Origin: Parasphingorhabdus flavimaris
Lineage (GTDB): Bacteria > Pseudomonadota > Alphaproteobacteria > Sphingomonadales > Sphingomonadaceae
Assembly (NCBI RefSeq): GCF_013371215.1
Contig: NZ_JABWMH010000003.1
Location: 310,001 to 374,000 of the forward strand
Length of the DNA: 64,000 nucleotides
Reading direction: 5' to 3'
A program made the translations under genes and the position numbers. The notes below the pieces were generated by a model that worked only from the letters and a program-made list of their open reading frames with translations, made no database searches and had not been told where the DNA came from. Below are positions 33,504 to 41,798 of the stretch, in pieces. Each line of letters starts with the position of its first letter. The stretch's first letter is position 1.

Positions 33504-35420
33504 TTAAGTCTTCCTAGCATTATACCAATAGCCGATAGCGATGACTCCCATTGCCACAATCTGGGCCAAAATAGACTGAACCGCAGGGAAAATTCCCAAC
33601 ATCGAAATCTGCAGAAAATCAGGAAGCGGAGTCACGCTTATGAAACCGGCTTCCTGTAACGCAGCAATTCCTTTTCCGGTGAGAACCACTGTCAGCACGA
33701 CCATCAATGCTGAGCTGTAAGCGAAAAACTTACCTATCGGCAATTTCCGGCTGTAGCTTAGCATTGCCCAGGCAATGGCCATAAGCAAAAAGATCGCGGC
33801 TCCAGAGCCAACCAGAATGATCATACCATTGTCCGCAGTCCAGAGCGCCGCAAAAAACAGTATTGTCTCAAAGACCTCACGGTAAACGACAATGAATGCT
33901 AGCCCAAAGAGAAACCATGCAGATCCCCGCGACAATACTTTGCTCATTGTTTCGCGGATATAGCGTTGCCACTCATCGGCGCGGGACTTGCCGTGCATCC
34001 ACAAGCCCACAAAAAGCAGGATTACCGCTGCAAATAGCGAACCAAAGCCTTCGGTCAGTTCACGGCTAGCGCCGCTGATACCTATGAGATAGGTGGCAGC
34101 GAACCATGTGATGCCGCCTGCGAGAAGCGCCGTTATCCAGCCCCCATGCACATACAACATGACTTCGGGACGTTCGGCTTTGCGCAGAAACGCAATCATG
34201 GCAACCACGATCAGTAATGCCTCCAGCCCTTCGCGCAGCAATATCGTGAAGGCTCCTACGAAAGCCGATGCCTGGCTGGCTTGATCGGCGTCCAACGCGG
34301 ACTCTGCTTCCGAAAAAAGCCGATCAAGCGCGTCGATCCGGCTCTCCACCTCTGCTACAGGAAGATCGTCACCGATAGCAGCGCGGACACGGGCCATCGA
34401 GCGTTCAATGGCTTTTAGCAAAGAGGGATCGCGAGAGGCCAGCGCAGGTTCCAGAGGTTCAAAGCCGTCAAGATACGCAGATAATGCTAGAGTTTCTGCC
34501 TCGTCTTTTCTGCCTGCTTGATAAGCAGCAAAACTTTCTTTTAGTTTGGTCCGCGATAGTGCCAGAGAACCGCTTGAGGTAGCCCCAATGGCATCCGGGT
34601 GGTTCCGCAGGAATGCCATCACCGCATCTGCTTTTTCTGGTCCAATCTGCTTTCCAAGATTGGCAGGAGTCATGCTTGCCAGAGCTGCGAGATCAGGAAA
34701 CAGAGCGCGAATAGACGCGTCATTTTCCCAAAGCTCTTCTCCCTTGGATGCCTCAGCAAATGCAAAGCCGCCCACATAGGCGGCCATGTCCCAAAGATCC
34801 TGAGCAGGCAAATCGGCAAAACTCTGCATTGCTGTCCCGTCAAGCCCCTGACCTATAACCTGATAAAGTGCGAACAGGCTGCGTTCTCTTGCTCGAGCGC
34901 CATCGGTAAAAGCAATAGGAGCGGGGTCGAGCTGCTCTGCATTCGGCCCTTGGCCGTTACCAGACATGCCGTGGCAACTGGCACAATTTTGAGCATATAG
35001 CCGTTTGCCATTTTGTATGTTTGGTGCAATTTTGGGTGCAAGTGGAACAGGATAACTGCGTAGCAACTCCGTTGCCAGCAGGCGTGCCTGCCGCGCGACT
35101 TTATCCGGAGACGTTTTATTATCAATGGCCGCATTAAGCTCGTCACCTTTTGCAACCAGGTCGGCTCGACCCGGCTTTGGTGGCAGCTTTGCCAAACCGT
35201 CGACGACAGCTCCCGAAAACTCCTCCATTTCGGAATATTCAGCGTCGTTTGTCACCTTGCCTTTATCTACTGCGCCGGGATAATCGACCGCAATATAATC
35301 CAGCAATCGCCACAGCGTTTCAACCTCGGCAATTTTTACCTGCGCATAAGCCGGAATAGAAATGGCGGCCAGCATCAAGAGCGATATCAGAATGAATGAT
35401 ATTCTAGCAAAATGACGCAT
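33504..35420 (-). CDS. FTR1-family permease fused to a cytochrome c domain (PbrT-like)
   Basis: A 638-residue fusion from ATG 35420 (an ATG at 35444 would overlap the CDF gene). A signal peptide (ISFILISLLMLAAISIPAYA) leads to a helical periplasmic part and a c-type cytochrome domain (about 130-240) with the heme site NCASCHGMSGNG. Seven membrane segments of FTR1 type follow, with both REXXE iron-pathway motifs: LREGLEALLIV and VYREVFETILFF. In Cupriavidus the Pb(II) uptake protein PbrT has this kind of architecture. The gene is second in a leftward operon with a CDF transporter, under a MerR-type promoter. The substrate may be Fe, Pb or another divalent metal. Confidence 0.93.
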   Translation of the reverse strand: MRHFARISFILISLLMLAAISIPAYAQVKIAEVETLWRLLDYIAVDYPGAVDKGKVTNDAEYSEMEEFSGAVVDGLAKLPPKPGRADLVAKGDELNAAIDNKTSPDKVARQARLLATELLRSYPVPLAPKIAPNIQNGKRLYAQNCASCHGMSGNGQGPNAEQLDPAPIAFTDGARARERSLFALYQVIGQGLDGTAMQSFADLPAQDLWDMAAYVGGFAFAEASKGEELWENDASIRALFPDLAALASMTPANLGKQIGPEKADAVMAFLRNHPDAIGATSSGSLALSRTKLKESFAAYQAGRKDEAETLALSAYLDGFEPLEPALASRDPSLLKAIERSMARVRAAIGDDLPVAEVESRIDALDRLFSEAESALDADQASQASAFVGAFTILLREGLEALLIVVAMIAFLRKAERPEVMLYVHGGWITALLAGGITWFAATYLIGISGASRELTEGFGSLFAAVILLFVGLWMHGKSRADEWQRYIRETMSKVLSRGSAWFLFGLAFIVVYREVFETILFFAALWTADNGMIILVGSGAAIFLLMAIAWAMLSYSRKLPIGKFFAYSSALMVVLTVVLTGKGIAALQEAGFISVTPLPDFLQISMLGIFPAVQSILAQIVAMGVIAIGYWYNARKT

Positions 35421-35436
35421 TAGGTTCGCAATTCTC

Positions 35437-36072
35437 TCAGGCATTTTGAAGCTGCATTTCGGCAACCGCGTTTTGTATGATTTGGTATGCTGAGTGAATG
35501 AAAAGCATCGCAATAACGGCAGCCACGGCGATATCGGGCCAGGCTTTTCCGGTCCACGCCACGAGACCGGCAGCACCTATTACAGCGACGTTTGCGATCG
35601 CGTCATTGCGGCTGAACAGCCATATGGCTTGAACATTTGCATCACCATCACGAAACTGTGACAGAACGTAAGCCGACGCTATATTTATCCCGAGCGCGAC
35701 AAAACCAATTACCCCCATAATACCGGCTTCTGGCATTCCCGGACTCATAGCCCGCCAGATGGCAAACCCGATCACGCCTATACCTAGCAGTCCGAGAAAA
35801 ATGCCTTGGACGAGCGCCACACGCGAACGCGCAAGCGCTGTCCACCCAAGTGCGAAAAGCCCGATCAGCGTGATTGAGCCATCACCCAGAAAATCGAGCG
35901 CGTCTGCCTTGAGTGCCTGACTATCAGCAACAAATCCGCCAATAATCTCGCATAGCCCAAACCCGATGTTGAGGATCACAACAATCCACAAAGCACGCCG
36001 GTATGCTGGATCATCCTGAGCCCTTACGGCATCACCAGCGCAGGCGCAGCCATCTTCATCATTCTTACTCAT
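35437..36072 (-). CDS. Compact CDF-family cation transporter
   Basis: A 211-residue six-TM transporter of the CDF type. The metal-site motifs are recognisable but altered: KADALDFLGDGSITLI in TM2 and IWLFSRNDAIANVAVI in TM5, where DxxxD would normally be. The N-terminus carries Cys and Asp (DEDGCACAGDAV). It lacks the usual C-terminal cytoplasmic domain, ending AVAEMQLQNA, which is common in this short subgroup. It is the first gene of the leftward operon with the FTR1-cytochrome fusion (16 bases apart). A MerR-type promoter with a 19-base spacer lies just upstream, and a merR gene is divergent. Confidence 0.88.
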   Translation of the reverse strand: MSKNDEDGCACAGDAVRAQDDPAYRRALWIVVILNIGFGLCEIIGGFVADSQALKADALDFLGDGSITLIGLFALGWTALARSRVALVQGIFLGLLGIGVIGFAIWRAMSPGMPEAGIMGVIGFVALGINIASAYVLSQFRDGDANVQAIWLFSRNDAIANVAVIGAAGLVAWTGKAWPDIAVAAVIAMLFIHSAYQIIQNAVAEMQLQNA

Positions 36073-36078
36073 AGGGTT

Positions 36079-36109
36079 GCTCTACAACCTCTAGTGACTG
36101 TAGAAGCAA
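36079..36109 (-). promoter_or_regulatory. MerR-type promoter of the CDF-FTR1 operon
   Basis: On the minus strand TTGCTT (36109-36104) and TAGAGC (36084-36079) are spaced by exactly 19 bases. The spacer CTACAGTCACTAGAGGTTG contains an imperfect dyad of the MerR type. It points to the CDF gene starting at 36072 and lies between it and the divergent merR gene at 36146. Confidence 0.75.
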
Positions 36110-36145
36110 GCAGTTTTTGCAAATGCAAGTCATTAGGAGGTTATT

Positions 36146-36610
36146 TTGGCAAAGATGATGATTGGCGAACTTGGAAATCGCACAGGCACCAAAGTGAATA
36201 CCATTCGGTATTACGAAGATATCGGGATATTGCCCCCACCTGTGCGGACAGATTCAGGGCGACGCACCTATGCTGAATGCGACGTAAAAAGACTATCTTT
36301 TATAAGGCATAGCCGCAGCTTCGGCTTTTCCCTTGCTGAAATTAGGTCGCTTCTAAGTCTATCAGATAGTCCAGAACAGGATTGCACTCTGGCATCGACC
36401 ATCGCAAAATCGCATCTTGAACGAATTGATATGAAGATAAGCCAGCTTGAAGGATTGCGGCATTCGCTCTTGGCGTTTGCGATATCTTGTTCCGGTGGGC
36501 GAGCGGAGAATTGCGAAATCATTGGTGCACTCTGCGAAGTTTCACTTCCCCAGCGGACCCCCGGTTCCACAGGCATCGGCGCAGCAATTATCAGGCCTGA
36601 TTTTTCATAG
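36146..36610 (+). CDS. MerR-family metal regulator (Zn/Pb/Cd type), TTG start
   Basis: Start TTG 36146 is chosen because AGGAGG ends six bases before it, while the in-frame ATGs are too far. The 154-residue product has the winged-helix domain (GELGNRTGTKVNTIRYYEDI, then GRRTYAECDVKRLSFIRHSR), a coiled-coil dimer helix, and a metal loop with Cys in EQDCTLAS and SCSGGRAENCEII, as in ZntR/PbrR/CadR-like proteins. A long C-terminal tail follows (about 130-154). It is divergent from the CDF-FTR1 operon and most likely controls its 19-base-spacer promoter. A second MerR gene follows 55 bases later. Confidence 0.9.
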   Translation: MAKMMIGELGNRTGTKVNTIRYYEDIGILPPPVRTDSGRRTYAECDVKRLSFIRHSRSFGFSLAEIRSLLSLSDSPEQDCTLASTIAKSHLERIDMKISQLEGLRHSLLAFAISCSGGRAENCEIIGALCEVSLPQRTPGSTGIGAAIIRPDFS

Positions 36611-36631
36611 ACAAAATTTGATTCGCCGACA

Positions 36632-36662
36632 CTTATGCACCCTGTAGTAACTATAGGATCAA
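36632..36662 (-). promoter_or_regulatory. Leftward MerR-type promoter between the two merR genes
   Basis: Read on the minus strand, TTGATC (36662-36657) and CATAAG (36637-36632) flank a spacer of exactly 19 bases, CTATAGTTACTACAGGGTG. Its dyad (CCTGTAGT and ACTATAGG with one mismatch, 36641-36657) is a classic MerR operator. It points leftward, away from the second merR gene and through the first one toward the CDF-FTR1 operon. No gene starts on that strand before 36072. Confidence 0.65.
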
Positions 36663-36665
36663 ACG

Positions 36666-37058
36666 ATGAAAATTGGAGCACTGGCAAAGGCGACAAAGAC
36701 AAAAGTTGAAACCGTCCGCAACTATGAGAAATTCGGCCTGTTACCGCCCCCAGCACGAACGACTTCAAACTACCGGGATTACGGAAGCGACCATCTCGCC
36801 AGGCTTCCGTTCATCCGCCGTGCCCGAAATCTCGGCTTTACCCTGAAGGCACTGCGCGAATTGCTGGAATTATCGGACAATCAAGATCAATCCTGTGAAG
36901 CAGTTGATGATATTGCGAGCAGGCACCTTGCCGAGATTGATCAGAAAATTGACGACCTGACCACGCTACGTTCTGAGCTGGATCGCTTGATTGGTGCTTG
37001 TCAGCATGGAACAGTAGGGGAATGCAAAATCATTGAGACGCTGGCACCGAGAATTTAA
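36666..37058 (+). CDS. Second MerR-family metal regulator
   Basis: A 130-residue regulator beginning MKIGALAKATKTKVETVRNY, with the wing region SNYRDYGSDHLARLPFIRRA and a dimer helix. The metal loop has Cys in DQSCEAVDD and GACQHGTVGECKII, fitting the Zn/Pb/Cd or Hg type. It differs clearly from its neighbour (about one-third identical by eye), so it is not a recent duplicate. A MerR dyad in a leftward promoter stands directly upstream of its start. Its target gene is unclear: nothing divergent is encoded next to it except the antisense of the first merR gene. Confidence 0.88.
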   Translation: MKIGALAKATKTKVETVRNYEKFGLLPPPARTTSNYRDYGSDHLARLPFIRRARNLGFTLKALRELLELSDNQDQSCEAVDDIASRHLAEIDQKIDDLTTLRSELDRLIGACQHGTVGECKIIETLAPRI

Positions 37059-37397
37059 AGATGGCAGAAAGGATCTGGCGCATCGCGAGTTCTGTCAACG
37101 AATTCCAGTATTTGCAAATATTCCCGTGACCGCTTTCGGCCCCGCCGGAGCTACATGTGAATGACCTAAACGAGGGCGCGAAGTAGCCATCCTATCGCAC
37201 TACTGATCCCCCAGGAGGCCACCCGCTTCCAATAAATATCGACCATAAATTGCGAAACATAGTCCTTTGTCCACGGTGCGGAATCTATCTTGCGACTAGC
37301 CAAGCAAAATTATCCGAAAAAATTATTCACCAGAACCTTTGGGTGTTTTTTTACCACGTCCTATAACCTTTAGATAACTATGTAATCGAGGTATATT
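37059..37397. other. Intergenic junction between metal genes and the mobilization region
   Basis: No gene is convincing in these 339 bases. The right half is AT-rich, with ATTATCCGAAAAAATTATTC and a possible -10 (TATAAC near 37365). A ribosome binding site GAGG precedes ATG 37398. It marks the change from tightly packed resistance operons to less compact mobile-element genes. Confidence 0.6.
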
Positions 37398-38405
37398 ATG
37401 GACAAAAACTATCCGGATGAGAACGCCAAAGGCCAAGTCTCACCGCCCGCTACTAAGAGGAAACCCCTATCAAAAGCTGCAAAAGAACGTCGCCGTATTA
37501 AAAAGCTGCAGCGCCAATATCCGACGGGTAAATTCTCTCAAATTGGTTCTGACCCTGAACCAGGTTTTCCAAATTTGCCACCGGAAGCCAATGCCTACAT
37601 TCTCAACGAACTACGCAGGACACTCCGGTCCGGAAGAACGGCCTACGGAAAAAACATGGCAAAGTCCGTCATGAAAGTTTTCGGCCGCTTGCCCAGCGAT
37701 GAACCTGCTGAACTTGAAAACTGGATCAATTGGCTTTGCCGGAACCGGGAAGAATTGATCAGCGGCAAATATTCTCCCAGTAAACTGAATGATGCATCGC
37801 AAGATCCTGAAGCGAGCAGAGCAGTCCTGGATGAAGGAAGCTCACTAAAGTCGGAATTTTCCGATATGCACAACCAACGTTCGGATCTCGGCAAAGCTCC
37901 AGAGAATTTGGCAATAACTGATGAGGCTCCACCCCCCAAGGGTCAAAATAGCTTGCCCGATCAGGACCATGATCAAATGAAAAACAATTTGACCGAGGGG
38001 GAAGAGGTCAAGCGTTTTGAAGACGTTCCAACGCCGACCGCAACTCAGGATCGCGGGGCAGCAACTTTGGACAAGGTGTCTAAAGAACCATCATACCAAC
38101 CTGCGAATTATGCGCCCAGCGATTCTGCCGTTCAACCGCATATCGAATATGTGGAGCATGCTACCAACGGGTCAGTCGCTAAAATGCCGGACAAATTCGA
38201 CTTTTATTTCAAGAAGGATGGTGCTGGCAAAGCAAACAAATTCTTTGGAAGCATCCGGTTTAACGAGAGCCTAGAACAAGTCCTCGAGAACGCTGGTGCT
38301 CTTGCGTCAGACAAAGCGGCCGTAGATGAGGTTTTAAACCGAGGCCCGACAGAGCGGGCTTATCTGATTAAAGCGATGCGCGAACTACAGGTCCCTTTAC
38401 CATGA
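37398..38405 (+). CDS. Unknown protein at the start of the mobilization region
   Basis: A 335-residue protein that I cannot place in a family. The N-terminus is Lys/Arg-rich (KPLSKAAKERRRIKKLQRQY), followed by a small predicted helical part (about 55-130, with NAYILNELRRTLRSGRTAYG and ELENWINWLCRNREELISG). A long polar, probably disordered stretch comes next (about 135-260). A C-terminal helical part (about 265-335) contains FDFYFKKDGAGKANKFFG and a closing RAYLIKAMRELQVPLP. The basic start suggests nucleic-acid binding. It precedes the MobC-like and relaxase genes in the same direction, so a role in DNA transfer or its control is possible. Confidence 0.75.
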   Translation: MDKNYPDENAKGQVSPPATKRKPLSKAAKERRRIKKLQRQYPTGKFSQIGSDPEPGFPNLPPEANAYILNELRRTLRSGRTAYGKNMAKSVMKVFGRLPSDEPAELENWINWLCRNREELISGKYSPSKLNDASQDPEASRAVLDEGSSLKSEFSDMHNQRSDLGKAPENLAITDEAPPPKGQNSLPDQDHDQMKNNLTEGEEVKRFEDVPTPTATQDRGAATLDKVSKEPSYQPANYAPSDSAVQPHIEYVEHATNGSVAKMPDKFDFYFKKDGAGKANKFFGSIRFNESLEQVLENAGALASDKAAVDEVLNRGPTERAYLIKAMRELQVPLP

Positions 38406-38544
38406 GAAACCATGTCCAAAAGGGGCCTAAACTTAAGCAGGATGAATGTGGGATTCCCACATTTTATTGCCATCGTGTCGCTACGCTTCGTGACGGCATG
38501 CAGGTTTTCAGTTCGTTACTAGATTTTAGCGGAGGAGAAATCTG
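38406..38544. other. Candidate oriT region upstream of mobC/relaxase
   Basis: The 139-base gap holds a perfect inverted repeat, AATGTGGGA-T-TCCCACATT at 38445-38463, and a second weaker one around 38477-38495 (GTCGCTACGCTTCGTGAC). Origins of transfer usually lie next to mobC/mobA and contain such repeats beside the nick site. No known nic sequence was recognised, so the oriT call is inference from position and structure. A strong GGAGGAG ribosome binding site closes the region. Confidence 0.5.
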
Positions 38545-39048
38545 ATGTCAGGCGGTTCCAAGCCGAAGCGGAAAGACCTTCGCACTTCGCGGCCCCGTAT
38601 CGTTGTCCATTTTGGAAGCAAAGAAGAGGTCGAGTTCGTTAAAAAGTCAGCGCAGGGTGCCTCAACCTCTGAATATTGCCGCGAGCGCATCTTATTGTCA
38701 AACGGCTTCCGAGATCCCGTATACGACATAACGTCGAGGTTGTTGGTTACAGTAAATCTCGTTCAGAATGATCTATTCACAATTTGCGACGTTATCCGGG
38801 CCCTTACTTCGTTGCGTAAAGCTATCCCGAAGCAATCCGATGGTAGGCCAATCCAAACCCCTGAGATGTCCCGTCTGATCCAGCAAGCGAGCGATGCAAT
38901 CGCCACAATGATTGAGAGAAACAGCGAGCGAATGGAGATAGATCACGATCTGGTCAAAATTTCTCGGGAGATCGTCAATTTACTGACCGACCGCGAGATC
39001 AACAATCGTTCTTCTGCGATCACTGACTGGCGTAAGCCGACGCCATGA
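38545..39048 (+). CDS. MobC-like relaxosome accessory protein
   Basis: A 167-residue protein with a basic opening (GGSKPKRKDLRTSRPRIVVH), a short beta strand and then helices (FGSKEEVEFVKKSAQGAS, TSEYCRERILLSNG). This matches the ribbon-helix-helix style of MobC proteins, which bind oriT and help the relaxase open the DNA. The later part is helical (EMSRLIQQASDAIATMIERN). Its stop overlaps the relaxase start by four bases (ATGA), giving coupling. The ribosome binding site is GGAGGAG. Similarity to MobC is modest and rests largely on its place next to the relaxase. Confidence 0.75.
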   Translation: MSGGSKPKRKDLRTSRPRIVVHFGSKEEVEFVKKSAQGASTSEYCRERILLSNGFRDPVYDITSRLLVTVNLVQNDLFTICDVIRALTSLRKAIPKQSDGRPIQTPEMSRLIQQASDAIATMIERNSERMEIDHDLVKISREIVNLLTDREINNRSSAITDWRKPTP

Positions 39049-41663
39049 TCATCAAAATCTGGCAATATCGCGATCAAATAAAAGATCTTGTAGGCGGAGC
39101 GGCAAAACAAGCGCGCAGCTTTGATATCGCGATAGGCTGCTCCTCATACATAATCGGGCTCGCTGCCTCGGGCGAGCACCATCATGCTTTTGTGACCGCA
39201 GAACGAGTTGGTGAATATGCAATAATGGACCCGGAAGGTGAGGGGTCGCATCGTATAGTAGAGCGATACGCCGACAATCTGTCTTCAAATAAGGTCCAAG
39301 ATCATGTCAGAGATATGGCCGTATATGCAGCTGGCGCAGGTCTCGACCGCCTTTGGCACATGACATGGAGCCATCGCAAAGGCGAAGCGGTCGACAGCGC
39401 ATCAATGAGGCGTCAGCGAGCAACGATCTGCCGTATAATGGGAATCGAAGAATGTCCGTCAGTAGGCGCATTTCACGGTGATACCCCAAACTCCCACGGT
39501 CATCATCTCTCTGTTTCTATCAATGCCGCAACTGGCGGCAATGTAAGTTTTGGATACGGCTGGTGGAAAGAAGCCGCACAAATCGCGATCGCTGTTTGTG
39601 AATATCAAGAGGGCCTCGGGCCCGAACCGAACAGGAGATATGTGGCAGACGAAACCGGCGTCTATCATACCTTCTCAGACATAAAAATTGCAGACGCGCG
39701 CGGTTCAATAATCAAAAATGCTGATGGGAAGGTTGACCATCAGCTCATTCATAGCATCCAGAGCCAGCATGAAATTATCTTTGATAACAACAAAGCGGGA
39801 CCAAAAGACCTCGCCGGTGAAGAATGGCCTATGTCAAGAGTTGCGCACATTCTTGCAGCACCCCGGATACAAAATGCGAAAGACTGGCCTGATCTCCACA
39901 GTAGGCTGGCGCGAGTAGGACTTCGCTATGTTAAAGTTGGTAACACAGCTGTTCTTGAAACCGTGCCGCAAAATGGAAAGCAGAAATCTTTAAAAATTGC
40001 AGCAGGAAAGGCTTACTCGAACGCAGCGTTAGGCAAGCTGCAGGCCAAGTTCGGCACACCCTATGTTCCGCCTTGTCCAAGCCTAAAAATCAGGCCGTTC
40101 GTAATGCCGCGCTTCGACAAGCCAACCACCGATGCGAAAAAGGAAAACTCGGCGGCAAGATGGGACCTTTCCCAGGAAGCAAAAAAACTCACCTCTCACA
40201 TGCAAACCGATAATCTTCATCGACAGGAAGATTATCGTGATGGCAAAAAGGGCGCAAATTACAATTATCTAGCAAGCAGGCAACGTCAAATGGCTGAAGA
40301 GGAGCTATCCGTTGCCAAGCAATTTGCTGTAGCCATCGGAGCGAGACGAGCCCGCCGCAAGCGATCGCCGGACACGGGCAAGCTGCTGCCAAAACCTACA
40401 ATATCCACACAATTTTTGGCAATTATATGGAGCAGGTTCAAGCCAGATAATGGAAAGGTCAAAGCTGATATCAAGGGCAAGTTGGCAAAGCGATACCAGA
40501 TTAAGAAGCGGCTTGGCCGGATTGAATATTACGAAGGTATGCGGCTGATGTTCGTAGAGACTCAAAACATGATCGCCATCAGATCAACTGCGCGGCGAGC
40601 GCAGATTGATGCGCTTCGTCTTGCCGCAGCGAAACTTTCATCGGTTCGAATTTTTGGCAAACCTGCTGCAATTGCCAACACTGTATTTTTGGCCGCTGAA
40701 CTTGGGCTGCAGCTCGAAGACCAGCAAAAGTCTTCCGGTGAAAAACACTGCGACAAGATTGAAAGGGAACGTCATCGCGGGATTCTAGAACGACACCGAA
40801 TTTGGCTCGATTTGGTTCCAAAACTCAGGATTTATCGGGATAAAGAGCGAGCAGCCAAACAAAAGCGGCGCAAGCAAGCTGAGTTGTTCACAGATTCCAA
40901 AATTGAGACTTTAGGAATGCGCAATCAGATCGCGCGGGAGGCGGCACGAAACAAACAATTGAACGATCCATTGCCAGGAAGGGCCAGCCGAATATTAGAC
41001 AATATGGATCGAAACACCTTGCTTCTGGCCTCTTCGCGGGGAACACGCGGCGGCTATCGCTATCTCGATGATCCTGCACTGTTTAATGCTTTTTCAAAAA
41101 CTCCTGAGGCGTTGCTTTTATCGGAAACACAAATGCGGCTCGAAGCAATCGAGCATATACAAATGGAGCAACGAAAATGGTTTTGCGCCGCTATGCATTC
41201 AGATCGGATCATTGTTAAGGAGGGCAAGGTTGAAATTTCCAAACCAGAGGATCACTGGGTTATGGCGTTTTACGAGCAACAAAAAGATGATCCGACGTTC
41301 AACCGCTTAATAGCAGTATCTTACCTGCGGCCAGACCGCTTTAAGTTTGATACTGATATACCGCCGGAAATTGTTACATGGCGCTCCGCGCGCGCTACCA
41401 ATAAACAACAAATGGCCGATTATATTGCCGATGAACTGCATCTGCGGGCAAGAACCGATAAGCGCGATCCTAAGAGCGGAGCCGAAGAATGCAGGCGGAT
41501 ATTTAATCTCATACCGTATGAAGCGCAGGCCTTGCGCGATACGCCGGGACATTTTCTCAGCCAGTATAAAAACTGGTCCTTTCGTAAACCTGACGAGAGT
41601 GAAGCTCAGTGGGAGCGTAGACGTAAACTAATTATCCGTAACAATAATTCTTGGGGCCGCTGA
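39045..41663 (+). CDS. Large relaxase (MobA/VirD2-like, three-histidine motif)
   Basis: An 872-residue DNA-nicking relaxase that would cleave oriT and lead the strand in conjugation. The catalytic His triad motif is clear at about 143-160: HGDTPNSHGHHLSVSIN, with HxD and HxH arrangement. The nicking Tyr is probably among the first residues (KIWQYRDQ), though the usual motif I is not obvious. The part between is unusual, with several Cys and GGWW-like segments, and the C-terminal half (about 360-870) is Lys/Arg-rich and helical without a recognised primase or helicase. Translation is coupled to mobC. Low similarity to standard MOB classes suggests a divergent family. Confidence 0.82.
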   Translation: MIIKIWQYRDQIKDLVGGAAKQARSFDIAIGCSSYIIGLAASGEHHHAFVTAERVGEYAIMDPEGEGSHRIVERYADNLSSNKVQDHVRDMAVYAAGAGLDRLWHMTWSHRKGEAVDSASMRRQRATICRIMGIEECPSVGAFHGDTPNSHGHHLSVSINAATGGNVSFGYGWWKEAAQIAIAVCEYQEGLGPEPNRRYVADETGVYHTFSDIKIADARGSIIKNADGKVDHQLIHSIQSQHEIIFDNNKAGPKDLAGEEWPMSRVAHILAAPRIQNAKDWPDLHSRLARVGLRYVKVGNTAVLETVPQNGKQKSLKIAAGKAYSNAALGKLQAKFGTPYVPPCPSLKIRPFVMPRFDKPTTDAKKENSAARWDLSQEAKKLTSHMQTDNLHRQEDYRDGKKGANYNYLASRQRQMAEEELSVAKQFAVAIGARRARRKRSPDTGKLLPKPTISTQFLAIIWSRFKPDNGKVKADIKGKLAKRYQIKKRLGRIEYYEGMRLMFVETQNMIAIRSTARRAQIDALRLAAAKLSSVRIFGKPAAIANTVFLAAELGLQLEDQQKSSGEKHCDKIERERHRGILERHRIWLDLVPKLRIYRDKERAAKQKRRKQAELFTDSKIETLGMRNQIAREAARNKQLNDPLPGRASRILDNMDRNTLLLASSRGTRGGYRYLDDPALFNAFSKTPEALLLSETQMRLEAIEHIQMEQRKWFCAAMHSDRIIVKEGKVEISKPEDHWVMAFYEQQKDDPTFNRLIAVSYLRPDRFKFDTDIPPEIVTWRSARATNKQQMADYIADELHLRARTDKRDPKSGAEECRRIFNLIPYEAQALRDTPGHFLSQYKNWSFRKPDESEAQWERRRKLIIRNNNSWGR

Positions 41664-41710
41664 CGCTTCAGCGGACATCTGTGTTGTAGAAGAAAAAATA
41701 CATTGAAAGT

Positions 41711-41768
41711 GCTTTGCCGGTGAAGCCGGCAGGTGAGAGGAAAAAAGAGCAGTAGCGCTCGGCAAAGC
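41711..41768 (+). promoter_or_regulatory. Structured leader with alternative pairings before the exonuclease gene
   Basis: A local hairpin TGCCGG-TGAAG-CCGGCA (41714-41730) shares its left arm with a long-range pair, GCTTTGCCG (41711-41719) and CGGCAAAGC (41760-41768), both perfect. The two structures exclude each other, and a third copy of GCCGG follows at 41772. This is the arrangement of an attenuator or regulatory RNA. It ends 30 bases before ATG 41799. No ligand or class can be named. Confidence 0.5.
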
Positions 41769-41798
41769 CTCGCCGGTTTCCCAACAGGAGAAACCAAA

